64,000 bases of DNA from Persicaria tinctoria (lineage: Eukaryota > Streptophyta > Magnoliopsida > Caryophyllales > Polygonaceae). Numbering within the stretch: the first letter of the stretch is position 1; the number at the start of each line of letters is the position of its first letter. Made by a program: the position numbers and the translations under genes. The stretch covers positions 620,001 to 684,000 of the forward strand of contig JBANSL010000004.1 in NCBI GenBank assembly GCA_037127255.1, read 5' to 3'. The notes under the pieces were generated by a model. It was not told where the DNA came from and did no database searches. It worked only from the letters and a program-made list of their open reading frames with translations. Of the stretch, positions 10,850 to 22,700 are shown piece by piece.

Positions 10850-12990
10850 AAGGAAAAGTTTCATAAGATCAAAACCTTTAAAACTATTCACGATTTAAAA
10901 AATAATTACAAAAGTAGGTATCGATTGAAACAATTTGTTAAAATGTTCAAACTTGTGAAGGAGAACAGAAACCCGTAGTTTCAAACCGCGGTTTTCTTTG
11001 AAAACTGCAAAAAAAAAAAAAAAAACGGTAAACCGTGGTTCTACATTTTTTATTTTATTTTAAAAAAAAAACTAATCCCCATTTCATGGGAGAGAGGAGC
11101 GGGCCGAGCGGAGGGGGGGAGAGGCGGTAGTGGTGCGAAGGAAGACAGAGGAGGAGGGCGGTGACGATGGCAGCGAAGAGGAGGAGAGAGAAGATCCAAG
11201 CAGAGGGAGAGCGGTGGAGGAGCGGATGACCATAGTGGTTATTGGTGGAGATCCAAGTGGCGGATTGGTGAAGGAGCTGAGGAGATCCAGGCGGCGGTTC
11301 TTGGTGGAGAGAGTCTGAAACGATAGATATATAGATGTGGTGGTTAAACCAAATATACAAAAGGTATGACCAAACAAAATGTCATACAGAAAATAGGTAT
11401 CCTACCCAAAAAGATGATTCGTATACCATCTAAAAGTCAGCTGAGCTACCCACCTGAATCCTACGACTAGTATCTACCTCTGTCAACCTCCAAAAAGACA
11501 AAATAGAAGTCCTCTAATACCCAACTTCTCTATGCAATCCTCTCCTCTCAACAACAACCCCCACCCCCCCCCCCCCCCCCCGAAGGCCATATTTGTCAAC
11601 TAGCGTCTTAGACTTCCATCTGGCAGAAATCTGAGATCTATAGCTGGCCATAATCATCTTTGCGCACTCTTCAGGTTTGAACTCTTCTTGCCTGAATCTC
11701 ACTACATTCCTCCCCTTCCAAGTGTAGTAAATCAGAGCCTCAAACGTCATCAACTTCGCTTGATACAACTGCGATTTATGTACCTTATCAGATCCACAAG
11801 CAAACCAAGCCAGCCTGTCCCCTATGGTGTTGAATTTGCAGTAGATCCCAATCCACCCGAAAACCATGTCTTGTACATCTTGGATTGCAGGGTAGCTGAA
11901 CCACAAATGGTCCTCATTCTCTTATGCATTACGACAAAGCACACATTCCGCCACTTCAATGCCTCTCCAGTGTTTCATTTTCTCTCCCGTCTGTAATCTT
12001 TTCTTAGCTTCCAACCAAACAATAAATGCCCACTACCTACTCTAAAGTCGACCCCATATCAGCCCACCCAATCCACTTCTGCTGGTCTGCTACGTAGGAG
12101 CTCATACACCTTGGAGCAAGAGAAGCCTCATTCCGGCTTGCATATCGGCTCCATATCAGTGGATGTAATACTGTCAACCCCAGAGCATCCTTTAACTCAT
12201 TTCTGATCGAGATGATTTGTCTCCACAAACCAGATTCACGTGACCTGACAGACATGTCCCAATTCTCCCCTTCCCTTAGGTGATTGCTAAGGCACCACTT
12301 GAACCACACACTCTTCTTCTGTAAAACTGATTCCCCGAACAGCTTGAGAAGCGATAAAATCTTCGACATCAATACGTTGCAAGGCCATGACGGAGGAGTT
12401 GGACAATATTGAGGAGGTCGGGGGAGAGAGGAGCGGGCCGAGTGGAAGAGGAGAGAGCGGTGACATCTTCGACACTGATCCAATCTCCATCGTTCCCCGA
12501 CGCCCTAACCACCGCCCTCCAACGCACTCCAATCCAGTCTCCATCCCTGTCATCGCCACCACCTACCCGACTCGAGTACCACTGTCATTGCCACCGCCCT
12601 CATCCTCTCTAGCTTCCTTCGCTGCCATCGCCACCGCCCACCTGGTCCGCACCTTCCTTCGCTGCCACCGCTCCGCACCTCCCTCCCTCTTCTTCGCTGC
12701 CATCACCACCGCCCACCGGCCTGCTTCTCTGTCACTGCAAATCTGCAATGGGGATTCAATTTTTAACAAGATTTTAAAAAAAAAAAGTAGAACCGCGGTT
12801 TACCTTATTGTATATTTCTTTTTTAATTTCTACGTAGTATATAGTTTTCAAATAAAACTGCGGTTTCAACCGGCGGTTTTCTGTTCCCTGACAATTTTGA
12901 ATATTTTGACAAATTGTTTTAATCGATGCCTATTTTTATAATTATTTTTTAAACCGTGAATATTTCGAAAAAAAATCATAAAATCCATCA
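10850..12990. mobile_element. Long-TIR Mutator-like element carrying a LINE fragment
   Basis: The 10850-11090 region reappears inverted at 12770-12990. Shared landmarks include TATTCACGATTTAAAAAATA, AGGTATCGATTGAAACAA, an AACCGCGGTT palindrome and GTAAACCGTGGTTCTAC. Inner GC-rich parts (11090-11330 and 12410-12760) also match, partly inverted and partly direct. A purine-rich phrase GAGAGGAGCGGGCCGAG occurs at both 11093 and 12425 in the same orientation. Inverted arms of more than 200 bp are the hallmark of MULEs. The interior holds a degraded LINE 3' end and no transposase, so the element is non-autonomous. No 9-bp target duplication was confirmed. Confidence 0.7.
11514..12375 (-). pseudogene. 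LINE (non-LTR) ORF2 C-terminal fragment with zinc-binding zf-RVT module
   Basis: Reading leftward from about 12375 the translation contains WFKWCLSNHLREGENWDM, LWRQIISIRNELK and HPLIWSRYA. Then, after frame changes, come a C-x2-C (CVLC) and an EDHLWFSYPAIQ segment near 11900, then ALIYYTWKGRNVVRFR near 11720. This order matches the region between reverse transcriptase and the 3' end of plant LINEs. At least two frameshifts and an in-frame stop between CRN and ENEDHLW make it non-functional. A run of about 22 cytosines (11560-11581) lies at its end. It lies between the inverted arms of the MULE, so it was captured by it or had inserted into it. Confidence 0.8.
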
Positions 12991-13462
12991 CAAACCAAAA
13001 AGAAAAAAGAGACAGATGTAGGAGGTAGACAGTAGGTTGTTTATTTGTTACTACTCCGTAAGTGTTCTGAGAGCAAGTCCAAGAGATATTGTAGAATAGA
13101 GAAATCTCAAAAATTTGGAGAAAGTGAGTGTTTTACATCCCCAAAATTCCTCTATATTGATCTGTAAAATAGAGAAATGGGAGAAAACATAAATTGTTTC
13201 TCTAAATTTAGAGAAAGAGAGAAGGAAAATAGAGAAACTGTAATATTAAAATTTTGGGTAATCTAGGAAAAAGAAAGAGCACGGCCCTTGCCTCCATCAA
13301 TTTGTTCAACATACAAGCAGTTCGCCATCTACCTCTGACTATGGTGGGATTCTATTCAAGTAAACGCGTGTCAACCACCCAAAGTCCCAAACGTTAGTAT
13401 CCCTCACTTCTGGATTCGTCTTCTAGCTCTCTCGCTCGCTCATCTTCCTCTTTGTAGTACGG

Positions 13463-13920
13463 ATGACACCGGAGACGAGCTCTGCAAATGAGGATCTGAC
13501 GGAGGAACTGGAAACAGCAGCGTCAAAGAAGCCCGTGTTGAGACTCGAGAGAAAGGGTTTGTTCCTAATTCGATTTTTCAAGGGTTTTACCCAATTCGAT
13601 TTTCTTGCTTTGCTGTTGTGTTCATACGATTAGATTATTTTCTGCGTCTATTGCTTTCAATTAATTGTCATTGACTAGGAAAGAGTCACATTTGGCCATT
13701 GAGACTAGCAAACATAGAGCCTTGAAGGAGCACAACAGGATGAGTGATGACAGTAAGTGTTGATTGTTATATTATCACTATATGCTAAACAATTTTGTGG
13801 GTAATTAAAACTCTCAAATAAACTTGCTTCTGCTTGGGCATTCAGAATGAGTGGTGACAGCAAATTGTTGATTGAGTTGGGTGAAGGTCTAGAAGAACCC
13901 GTTGTTGCAACTTGCTACTG
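13463..13920 (+). pseudogene. Exon-like blocks in the MULE left arm, possible captured gene fragment
   Basis: Three blocks look like exons bounded by splice-like signals. They are 13463-13556 (starts ATG, acidic N-terminus, ends AAGG before GT), 13679-13752 (after a pyrimidine-rich stretch and CTAG, ends ACA before GTAAGT) and 13846-13920 (after TTCAG). A CT-rich leader precedes the ATG. Reading frame continuity across the first junction does not work with the simplest splice choice. The second and third blocks share an ATGAGTGxTGACA phrase, so a small duplication is also present. Capture of host exons is well known for plant MULEs (Pack-MULEs). I do not recognise the source gene. Confidence 0.4.
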
Positions 13921-14039
13921 AGCTAAGATTGAGGATTGGTGCAAGTCAACTTGAATAATGTCATTTTGTTGTTTCAAATGTAATTTTGCTAAATGTCCAT
14001 TACTTTTGCCGGTTTGTTATATGCACGGCGCCATATCGC

Positions 14040-14160
14040 CATACGCACGGTGGAGGTGTCGGACTCCGAGACCGGCATACATTGTGGAGGTGTCGGACTC
14101 CCAGACCGGCATACGGCTATGGCGGTGTCGGACTCCCAAACCTGCATCCAATGCCCGAGG
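14040..14160 (+). repeat. Three tandem 34-bp units in the MULE left arm
   Basis: The unit GTGGAGGTGTCGGACTCC followed by an (A)GACCGGCATAC tail occurs three times, the last one degenerate. It lies just upstream of the transposase TATA box. Related phrases occur inverted in the right arm. Such subterminal direct repeats could be transposase-binding or promoter elements (inference). Confidence 0.75.
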
Positions 14161-14173
14161 TAAGTTCGAAGCC

Positions 14174-14182
14174 TATTTATAA
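14174..14182 (+). promoter_or_regulatory. TATA box of the MULE transposase gene
   Basis: TATTTATAA about 70 bp upstream of the ATG at 14249, inside the element arm, the usual place for a MULE promoter. Confidence 0.6.
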
Positions 14183-14248
14183 CAAAGCGATGCCCGAGTT
14201 AAACCACAAAGTTTTCGATTCAAAATCCAAATTCTAACATCAGAGGAA

Positions 14249-17200
14249 ATGGCGTTACCGGAAGAAGATGGCGGAGGCGTTTTACCGTTCGACATTTTTA
14301 GCTATAGCGATCCGGAGGAGCTCGTGAAGAAGATCGGGGTTAAGTTAATATTGTTACAGCGTATCGTTTATATATAGCGGAACCTTTATATAATTATGTT
14401 TGAATAGAATCATATTATAGCATATAGCGGAACCTTTATGTAATTAGGTTTGAATATAATCATATTATAGCATATAGCGGAACCTTTATATAATTACGTT
14501 TGAATGATTATATTATAGCATATAGCGGAACCTTTATACAATTAGGTTTGAATTTAATCATATTATAGCGGAACGTGTATATAGAGGTAACATTTATGTC
14601 ATTAAGTTTGAATGTATATGATGGTTTTTCTCGAAACATAAGATAGCATAGTTTTGTAAAACGAAAGCATCATATAATATAGCATTTTGTGATAATATAA
14701 TCCAAAAAAGTTCTTAGTACATAAGTGACATTATGCAGGAACAAAACCAACCTCTAGATGTGGGTACAGAATATGGTTCGATGTTTACAGTCGATGGTTA
14801 TTGGGCTGATCAAGAAAACATGAAGGCATAGGCTAGATACGTAGGGAAGATTAAGAATATGGTACTTGTGATCACTCGGTCATGGAAGAACCAAATGAGT
14901 GGTTTGGGTACCTTTCGTCTAGTGTGTGATAAGTACGGAGGGGGTAGAGATATTCCAGATGTCGACAAGGATTTTCCGCCTGCAGTGAGTAGGCGCGGGA
15001 AAACGACAAAGATCGGATGCATGTTTCAGCTAGAGGGTCGTCAAAATGATGCTGACAATTGGACCATGAAGGTTATATGCGGTGTGCATAACCACAAGCT
15101 AAACGATGTGATGTTAGGACATCCCTATGCTGGTAGATTAACTCCAGATCAACATCGGCAGGTTCGACGTGATACAGTGATTGGGATAAAACCGGGGGAT
15201 ATGTTGCGCGGGATGAAGTATGATGATCATGACTACGTGACTGACATTCGTCAAGTCTACAATGCACGAGCCCAGTTGCGGAGAACCGCTGCAGAAGGAC
15301 GGAGGGACCTGCCTCAAGCGCTTCACAAACTCAAACAAAAGGGATACTTTATCGCCACACGGAATTCCTCTAAAGCAGGAGTAGACGAGGTTACTGATGT
15401 GTTTTTGTCCCATCCGAACTCCCGACATCTTCTGATGTTGTTTCCGTATGTTATCGTGATGGACTCGACCTACAAGACGAACGAGTAAGAGGAATCACAT
15501 TACTGTCGACTACTTTTATATATGTCATACGTTGTAGTAAATTGTTTGACTAATTCATTAAAATGTTAGGTACGAAATGTCGTTGCTGGAGATCGTAGGG
15601 ATTACTAGCACGAAGAACACATTTGCAATTGCGTTCGTATTCATGGCAGGCGAGAGCGCAGAACACTATAGTTGGGCACTAAGGCGACTACGCTATTTGT
15701 GCAGTCAACAACTCCCAGAAGTAATTTATACAGACAGAGAGTTGGGTCTTATCAAGGCTCTTCGGGAGGAGTTACCCACGGTAAAGCATATGTTGTGCAC
15801 TTATCATATTATGTGCAACATTGAAATGAAGGGTAGGATCACGAAATCTACCGAGAAGCGAAACGCCTTCTACAATGAATGCAAGGCCTTATTTGAGTCA
15901 AAGACAGAAGAAAGTTATGAAGGTCGTCTACAAGTGATGAAGGCGAAATGGGAGGCACGATGGGGTCTTATGAAGTACCTTGAAGACACATGGCTGACAG
16001 AATTCAAGGAGGCGATAGTTCGTGCATGGGTTGATAAGTTCCTACATCTCGGGCTACGAACTACGAATAAGTAAGTAACATTGAATCGTATAAATTCGTA
16101 ATAATTATAATATGTAAGAATCCTACATAACCGAGGTAAAATAATTGTTATGATACAGTGCCGAGTCCGCACATGCAAAATTAAAGTCCATGCTAGGGAC
16201 GGATATTGGTGGGTTCGTTGACGTTACAGATTGCATTGACAACTTGGTCAACGAACAGGTAGACCAACTCAGAGGGTTCCTTGAGAAGTCAAGGCTAACA
16301 ATCAAACGGTGTGTCATGAGTGAACTAATATTTGCCCCGCTATTGATGCTGGTGACTGATGAGTGCTTCGATCTTCTGCTGGCCAACTACAACACGGCGA
16401 AGGAACTCCCGGCTAGTCATGACGGTGTCTGTAGGGATCGCTATTGGAGGGACGCTTATGGGGTACCATGTGTACATGAGTTCTTAGAGGCGATCGCAAA
16501 CAGGCAACCTATTAGGCCCTCGCAAATTCATCCCTTCTGGAAGCAAGTAATGCGGGATCCTACAATTCCTCCCGAAGATTCAAGTGGCGGCAACGATGGC
16601 GCCACTCCTAACAGTCAGGAATATGTCAGCCTTCGGAGGGATATTGATGGCAACAACCTCACGCCCGATCAGCAGGATTTGATGGGCGAGGCATACTTCA
16701 ACATGAACAACCCTGGGTTGTCTACCATGAGAGAGCCAACAGGGATCCATCGAAAGGGTCGTCCCACGGGGAGACGATCATTGCAGCGTGACCCATCTGG
16801 TTTTGAACACGGGAGACGAGAGGCTGCCTCTCGGGCGCGTGGTAGAGGTCGATCAAGAGGTAGAGGTCGGCAGACAGATCGGGATGTTGATCCTTCGGTA
16901 TTGTTGACAACTCACATCCATAACTTCATGCTCCCCTTTGTTGATAGAAGTACCCAGGTTTCAGCTGATGGTCATTGCGGTTATCGGGCCTTAGCGGCTG
17001 TGCTGGGGTATGGAGAAGACCAGTACATGCGAGTCAGAAGAGAGGTCGCGCAAGAGCTTAGAGGGAATCGGTGGCTGTATCAACCAGCAACCCTATTACA
17101 CTCCATTGACGATCTTATCGAGAATGTCGATCTGCAAGACTCAGGTCCTTGTTTACATCGTCATCAAAACTGGATGGAGGCACCTATGGTCCCCCTTGCT

Positions 17201-17497
17201 GTAGCAACCTTGTACAACAAGGTCGTTGCTGTCCTAAGTGTCGACAATCCTCACACCTGCTTTCCTATTGTCGCGAATGGGTCGAACCAAACTCCACCAA
17301 CTGAGGTGATTACAGTTGCCTGGCTAGCAAGAGTCCATTGGACCCCCGTGTGGCTGAAGGAAGGGTCACCACTTCCACCTACTGCAGTTGAATGGTCTCA
17401 CTTCCACCACCCAAGTGTGAATAGGTGGGATACCCCATTCAACGACCGCATTCAACAATACTTGAACTACCTTATAGTTGAAAGGGCAACTCAGTAG
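14249..17497 (+). pseudogene. MULE transposase with C-terminal OTU-like cysteine protease, one premature stop
   Basis: Four exons fit with GT-AG introns and conserved frame: 14249-14338, 14739-15484, 15570-16070 and 16159-17497, giving 892 codons. The N-terminal part (about residues 50-150) resembles the FAR1-like DNA-binding region of MuDR-type transposases. The MULE catalytic domain follows, with VMDSTYKTN (first Asp, near residue 272), YTDREL (second Asp, near 333) and the C-x2-H pair CTYH just after it. NAESAHAKLK is the usual post-catalytic motif. A degenerate zinc motif GVPCVHEF comes next, then an Arg/Gly-rich stretch. The C-terminus carries an OTU-type site: DGHCGYRA (Asp-Gly-x-Cys, near 715) and a probable catalytic His in RVHWTPV (near 838). 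An in-frame TAG at 14829-14831 (where Trp would fit) interrupts exon 2; otherwise the frame is clean. The protein would cut and rejoin element ends in the nucleus. The role of the OTU domain is unknown; it may act on ubiquitin. Confidence 0.85.
14368..14575 (+). repeat. About 50-bp tandem repeat in intron 1 of the MULE transposase gene
   Basis: ATAGCGGAACCTTTAT recurs with its AGCGG at 14376, 14426, 14476 and 14524, with a partial copy at 14567. Spacing is 50, 50, 48 and 43 bp. Each unit also holds AATTAGGTTTGAAT and ATATTATAGCA. The array accounts for about half of the intron. Confidence 0.95.
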
Positions 17498-17667
17498 TTG
17501 TGATGCTATTATATTCTGGGATCGCACTTATTTTAATTTAAATGATCTAGCATCGGAATTTGTAATCTCATTCAATATCATATGTGTAGCAATCTTGAAG
17601 ACCCACAATGTGTTTTCAAATTTCATCAATCAATACCAAAACACAGTACATGATTCGAAAATACAAC
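17498..17667. other. MULE interior downstream of the transposase stop codon
   Basis: AT-rich 170 bp that ends abruptly at the left LTR of element B. It presumably contains the transposase gene terminator. The convergent second gene expected here is missing. Confidence 0.5.
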
Positions 17668-19713
17668 TGTTGTGAACCTAATTTGCCATGTTTTACACTT
17701 AATTTTATATCGATTTCTGCATACATTGCATACATTTGGGTTAGAATAATACAGAATCTGTGTAGTTTACACTTATTTGCAATATATGGAGGTCTACACA
17801 AGTTTTGGTTATATTTCGCAGAAATCGGACGCACTTTGGAGCTTAAAGGAAACTCATGGAGAAGCCAATAATGGTGCAGCTGGAGAAAAGGCCATTTTTC
17901 ACCATTCTTCGTTCTGAATCAAGCTTTGATGTCTTCATGAGAGTTGTAGCCCTCGGAAAGAGCCTTCTAACGCATGGTCATATGCGTCAATCCGACAAAC
18001 GAGGACTCGGGAAAGTGCGTTTCAAGAACATAACAGAAAGCTGAGAGAACTCTACTCGAGATCGACAAGCCTCTACTCGATCTCGACAAGGGCTGTTCGA
18101 CCACACCTGGTCGAGTAGGGCTGGTCGAGGACACTGAGTCAGAGACAACCCGACTCCCGGAACCCTACTCGATCTCGAGTAGACTTGGTCGAGATCGACG
18201 AGCCATGTCCGGAGTCGACGAGCTGTGCCGAGCCGAGAAGCCGAAGACGAAGACGCAGACCACCTCTACTCGAGACAGAGTAGAGCTACTCGAGATCGAC
18301 TAGACCTCCGAGCCATGTCCGAGCCTTGTCGAGCACCGGCTACTCGAGACAGACGAGGGCTACTAGAGATAGACGAGGGCTACTCGAGATCGACAAGGCC
18401 GTGGTCGAGGTCGAGTAGACCCAGTTTCCAGAAACGCTTCGTCGTGACAAGTCCTACTCGGTTTAGCTTTACTTGGGCATGAAGGAATCCGAGAATGGCC
18501 GAAGATCTATCCAAAGTTGATCAAAGTCTATCTATGGAAGGAGATCTATCAAGACATGAAGACTTACCCTATTTAGTTTTATCTTTTCCTTTAAGATTTA
18601 TTTCCTTAAAACAATTTATTTATCTTTAAGGCTTTTAGATATAATTTTAGATATAGATTTAGATAGAGATAGATGATTATTTCCTTGATTAGCAAGGTTT
18701 GATCACTATAAATAAGGCCCTAGGGGCTCAGTTTCATTCATTCAATTTCAGAGAAAGACAAGTAGTTCCACAGAGACGGTTTAGGGAGTTCGAAGGTTTT
18801 AGGGTTTTGGCATTCGACGAGAGTTGGATTGCCGGGATTGTAAAGTCTTGGAATTTAGTTTAATGCAAGTTATTTCTTTTCATCAATCAATGTCTGCAAT
18901 TGCGATGAGGCGTGAGTAGTCCACCCACTTCTGGGGCTGGGGTGAGCCCGACGGTGGCCATGTGAGGCGATGCGATAAAGGTCAGATCTTTTTGTGCAAT
19001 TCATCTTCTATCCCTATGAGCATGATTCTTTTGCGAGAGTTGAAGGTGATCCTTGTTTGTGTTATTGAAGCGAAAGTGATCTTAATGCAACTTGGATTAA
19101 TTATGTGAAAAAGGTTAATAACAATTAGGGTTTATGCGAGAGCCTCTATATGCCTATTTGTTAATGACGAAAGTTATTTGATGGAAAGCATGATCTTTTA
19201 TGCCTTTATGTGTTACTTTGCATGGTTATCGTTGTGGTGTTGAAACCCTGGCCTTGGAAGTCTTTTAATATATTGAAGTTTATTTCAGTCGAAAATCTGA
19301 GTTTCGGTTTGAATTCTGCAATTTTAAAGTTTCTGTCTTTTACTGTTTTTACTCGACATAGAGGAGATCTGGTCGATCTCGAGGAGGGCTTCGTCTAGGT
19401 CGAGTTGATTTGCTTCTGTTTTGCTTTGTTCTTTACTTCCTTTGCTTTATTTCTTGCTTTGTTCTTTGCTTTTGTTTTAGTTGCCCTTGCCGGGTTTATT
19501 TGTTTCTTTTCTTGCTGTGTTTCTGTCTTTCTGTTGCTTCTGTGAGAATCTGCAGCTACCTAAGAACTGCTGACGTGCTTCCTCGTGGATTCGATCCTGA
19601 CTATTCTCTTACTACAACGGGAGGAAGTCTTGTATTTATTTGCTGAGACAGGGAAGTCTATCTGAACTATATTTCATATTTATTTCATACTTGACCATCC
19701 TCCTGCAACAACA
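17668..19713 (+). repeat. Left LTR of element B
   Basis: Starts TGTTGTGAAC and ends GCAACAACA next to the primer site. A TCGA-rich array (TCGATCTCGA and TCGAGATCGA words) fills about 18048-18440. A TATA-like CTATAAATAAGG lies near 18708 and marks a probable start of transcription about 1 kb before the LTR end. A module near 17925-18010 (GAGAGTTGTAGCCCTCGGAA and neighbours) is missing from the right LTR. Confidence 0.85.
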
Positions 19714-19716
19714 ATT

Positions 19717-19734
19717 TGGCGCCGTTGCCGGGGA
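19717..19734 (+). other. Primer binding site of element B, tRNA-Asp type
   Basis: TGGCGCCGTTGCCGGGGA, three bases after the LTR end. It is the complement of the 3' end of plant tRNA-Asp, the primer used by Athila elements. Confidence 0.9.
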
Positions 19735-19797
19735 AGCAATCAATCGCGCCTTAGGTAGTCAGTTCTCACTGTCTCTTTGAGTTAGATTGCAGGGTGT

Positions 19798-22700
19798 ATG
19801 CGTCGTTCTGGTCAAACACCTGAGTTTGACAGCTTAGACGAACCGGAGCGCTACCTACACATCCACTCCAAACTCAAAAGGATCATGCCGCTATCAACGC
19901 TAAAGATGCTGCTATCGCCGCTGAGAGAGCAGCAAGGGAACAAGCACAAGCTGAGCTTGCCCAATATCCAACCACGGCAGAGGACTACATGCACCCAACT
20001 CTCGTCGTGCCTGAATCGGCGATTCTAATCCCTGAAAACTCTTTTGAAATTCGCACTCAATTTCTTATAGAGCTTAAAAACAATGCCTTTTACGGCAGAT
20101 TTAATGAGTGTCCTCTTGAACATATTACTAACTTTCATGATATGTGTCGTACTCTTGCAGAAGGTACAACTCTGGAATATGTCAAGATGAAATCTTTTCG
20201 TTGGTCGCTCGTTGGACCTGCACTGAAATGGCTGGAAGGGCTGAAGGCAAGATCACTCACAACCTGGGCCCAAGTAGAGCAAGAGTTTCTGAACAAATTC
20301 TTCCCACATGCCAAAACAGCACATCTCCGCCAGAAAATCACCGCCTTTAAACAACAGAAAGGGGAACCGCTGGCAAGGGCATGGGAGCGCTACAAGGAAC
20401 TGCTGCGATCTTGCCCTACTCATGGACAACCACCCTACATCATTCAGGAGATCTTCTTCAACTCTCTTGATCAAGTCACTAAGGACAGAATCAACAATTA
20501 TACTCGCTACGAGTATCTGACAATGCCGCCAAGTGACGCATGGGGAGTGCTGGAGAAGCTCACTACCTACGACAACAAGTATGGGTCTACTACAACTTAT
20601 GAAGAGAACCCATACGCCAGGCCAACACCATCCATGCCCCTCTATGAGCCATCAAAGGAGATTGATCCAGATTTCAGGGAACAATACTACAGAGATTAGA
20701 ATAGGAAGCTCATCAAGCAAGTCAAATATCTCTCTGTCAACGAGTCTTGTATTGAATGCGGATCGCAAAGGCACACCACTCCTGAGTGCCCACACACAGA
20801 ACAAGTCAGGATGGCAGAACACCATGAGGATGCAGCTTACGCAGGGGGACCAAATCGCTACATGGGGGACCAAAGGTTTCAGCAACCACAGTGGAACCAA
20901 GGTGTCCCTAGGAATCCCCCGCCCTACAGAGCTCCAGGACATCCAGAAAGGGAACAGAAAAAGGATGATATACAGCTGGTCCTGGAGGAAATACGGAGAA
21001 ACCACACAGAAACTAGGCAGTCCTTCAACTCCGTCTATACTCAGATGCAAGGTGTCAACTCTAGGCTTGGGGAAATTGATATCTGGCGGAAAACAGTTGA
21101 TACACAGATTGGTCAGCTAGCAGCAGGAATCCCCAGACAGTCAGGCGCACTCCCTGGATCTTCAGAACCAAATCCTAAGGGAAAGACTGGGCACGTCGCT
21201 GCTGTAAAACTCAGAAGCGGCAATCAACTGCAAGAGCCAGAGGTTGGAAAGCAGCAGAACGATGAAGATCAGCAAGTCGACCTCGACAAATCCGTAGTCG
21301 ATCTCGACAAGGCCGTACTCGACCTCGACAAGACTCTCGTCGACCTCGAGGAGAAATTGCCAGAATCTTCGTCTGCTCCGAACAGCAACTCGACTGCACC
21401 CAATCCAGTCGATCTCGACAAGGCGCTTGTCGATGTCGAGAAGCCCCTGGTCGAGAAATCTGCAGCAACTCCGACGTCTGTTCTGGCTCCGAATCAAAAA
21501 AAGAAGCTCCCTTTCCCCACAAAATCTCTAAAGGACCCAGCGGAGAAAAAGTTTCAGCGCTTCATCAAGATGCTTCAGAAGCTGAACGTCACCATCCCCT
21601 TCACAGAAGCTCTCAATGAAATGCCGTCCTACGTCAAGTTCCTGAAGGAGATTCTGAGCAAAAAGCGATCGATGGCAGAAATCACAGAGGAGTGCAGCCA
21701 TCTGGACATATTGGAGAAGAGGCCGGATCCAGGTAAGTTTGCTATAACTATTGGATTTGGTCCATATAAAATTAATGCCCTATGTGATCTTGGAGCCAGT
21801 GTTAGTATTATGCCTTTAACGATTTGGTCCAAGATTAAGATAGGTGCCCTAGAGCCTGTGGATGCTAGACTATACATGGCCAACAACACAGTGGTCATTC
21901 CAACAGGCATGGTGGAAAATGTACCAGTACAAGTAGGTAAATTCTTCGTTCCTGCTGATTTCCTAATTGTTGATATGCAAGAAGATCCTGCTTGTCCAAT
22001 TATTCTAGGAAGACCATTCTTGGCAACGGTGGATGCCAACATAAGCGTAAGGAAAGGAGTGCTAACCTTCAACATCAGCGATGAGGTAATTGAGTATTCC
22101 TTTAATAAAACTGAAAGGCATACAGGTCCAATGGAAGAGGTCAAATCTATCTCAGCTGGCTACATCACCTGCGGGGAACCCAAGGTCAGAAATATGACCC
22201 CCGAGGAGCTAGAAAAAAGGGACATGGAGGCCCAGGTGGAGGAGATCATGGCAATCCTCAAGGAAAACACAAGGACTAAGTATGGGGTCAAGATCGACCA
22301 AACCCTAGTCGATCTCGACCAGACCAAGGAGACTCCACCGAAGTCGGCTTCGTCGAGCAGCGAACCAGACCAGCCGAGTCTACTTGAGGTCGACCACACC
22401 CTCGTCGATCTCGACCACCGATCGAGGAGCCCAGATCCTGCTTCCTCGACGCCGCAGCAACCAGACGGACAACCCTCGTCGATCTCGACAAGGCTTGTCG
22501 AGGTCGACCAGCACTCAGCACCACCAGAGCCATCTTCCTCGACGGCACCTTCCTCGACGATGGTGACTCTAGGACCAAAGCCCTACTCGACCTCGAGTAG
22601 GCTTGTCGAGGTCGACCACCAAGCAGCGCCACCAGACCCTGTTTTAACGAGGAGCAAGCCACAAGAGCCAGAGCCCTACTCGACCTCGAGTAGGCTTGTC

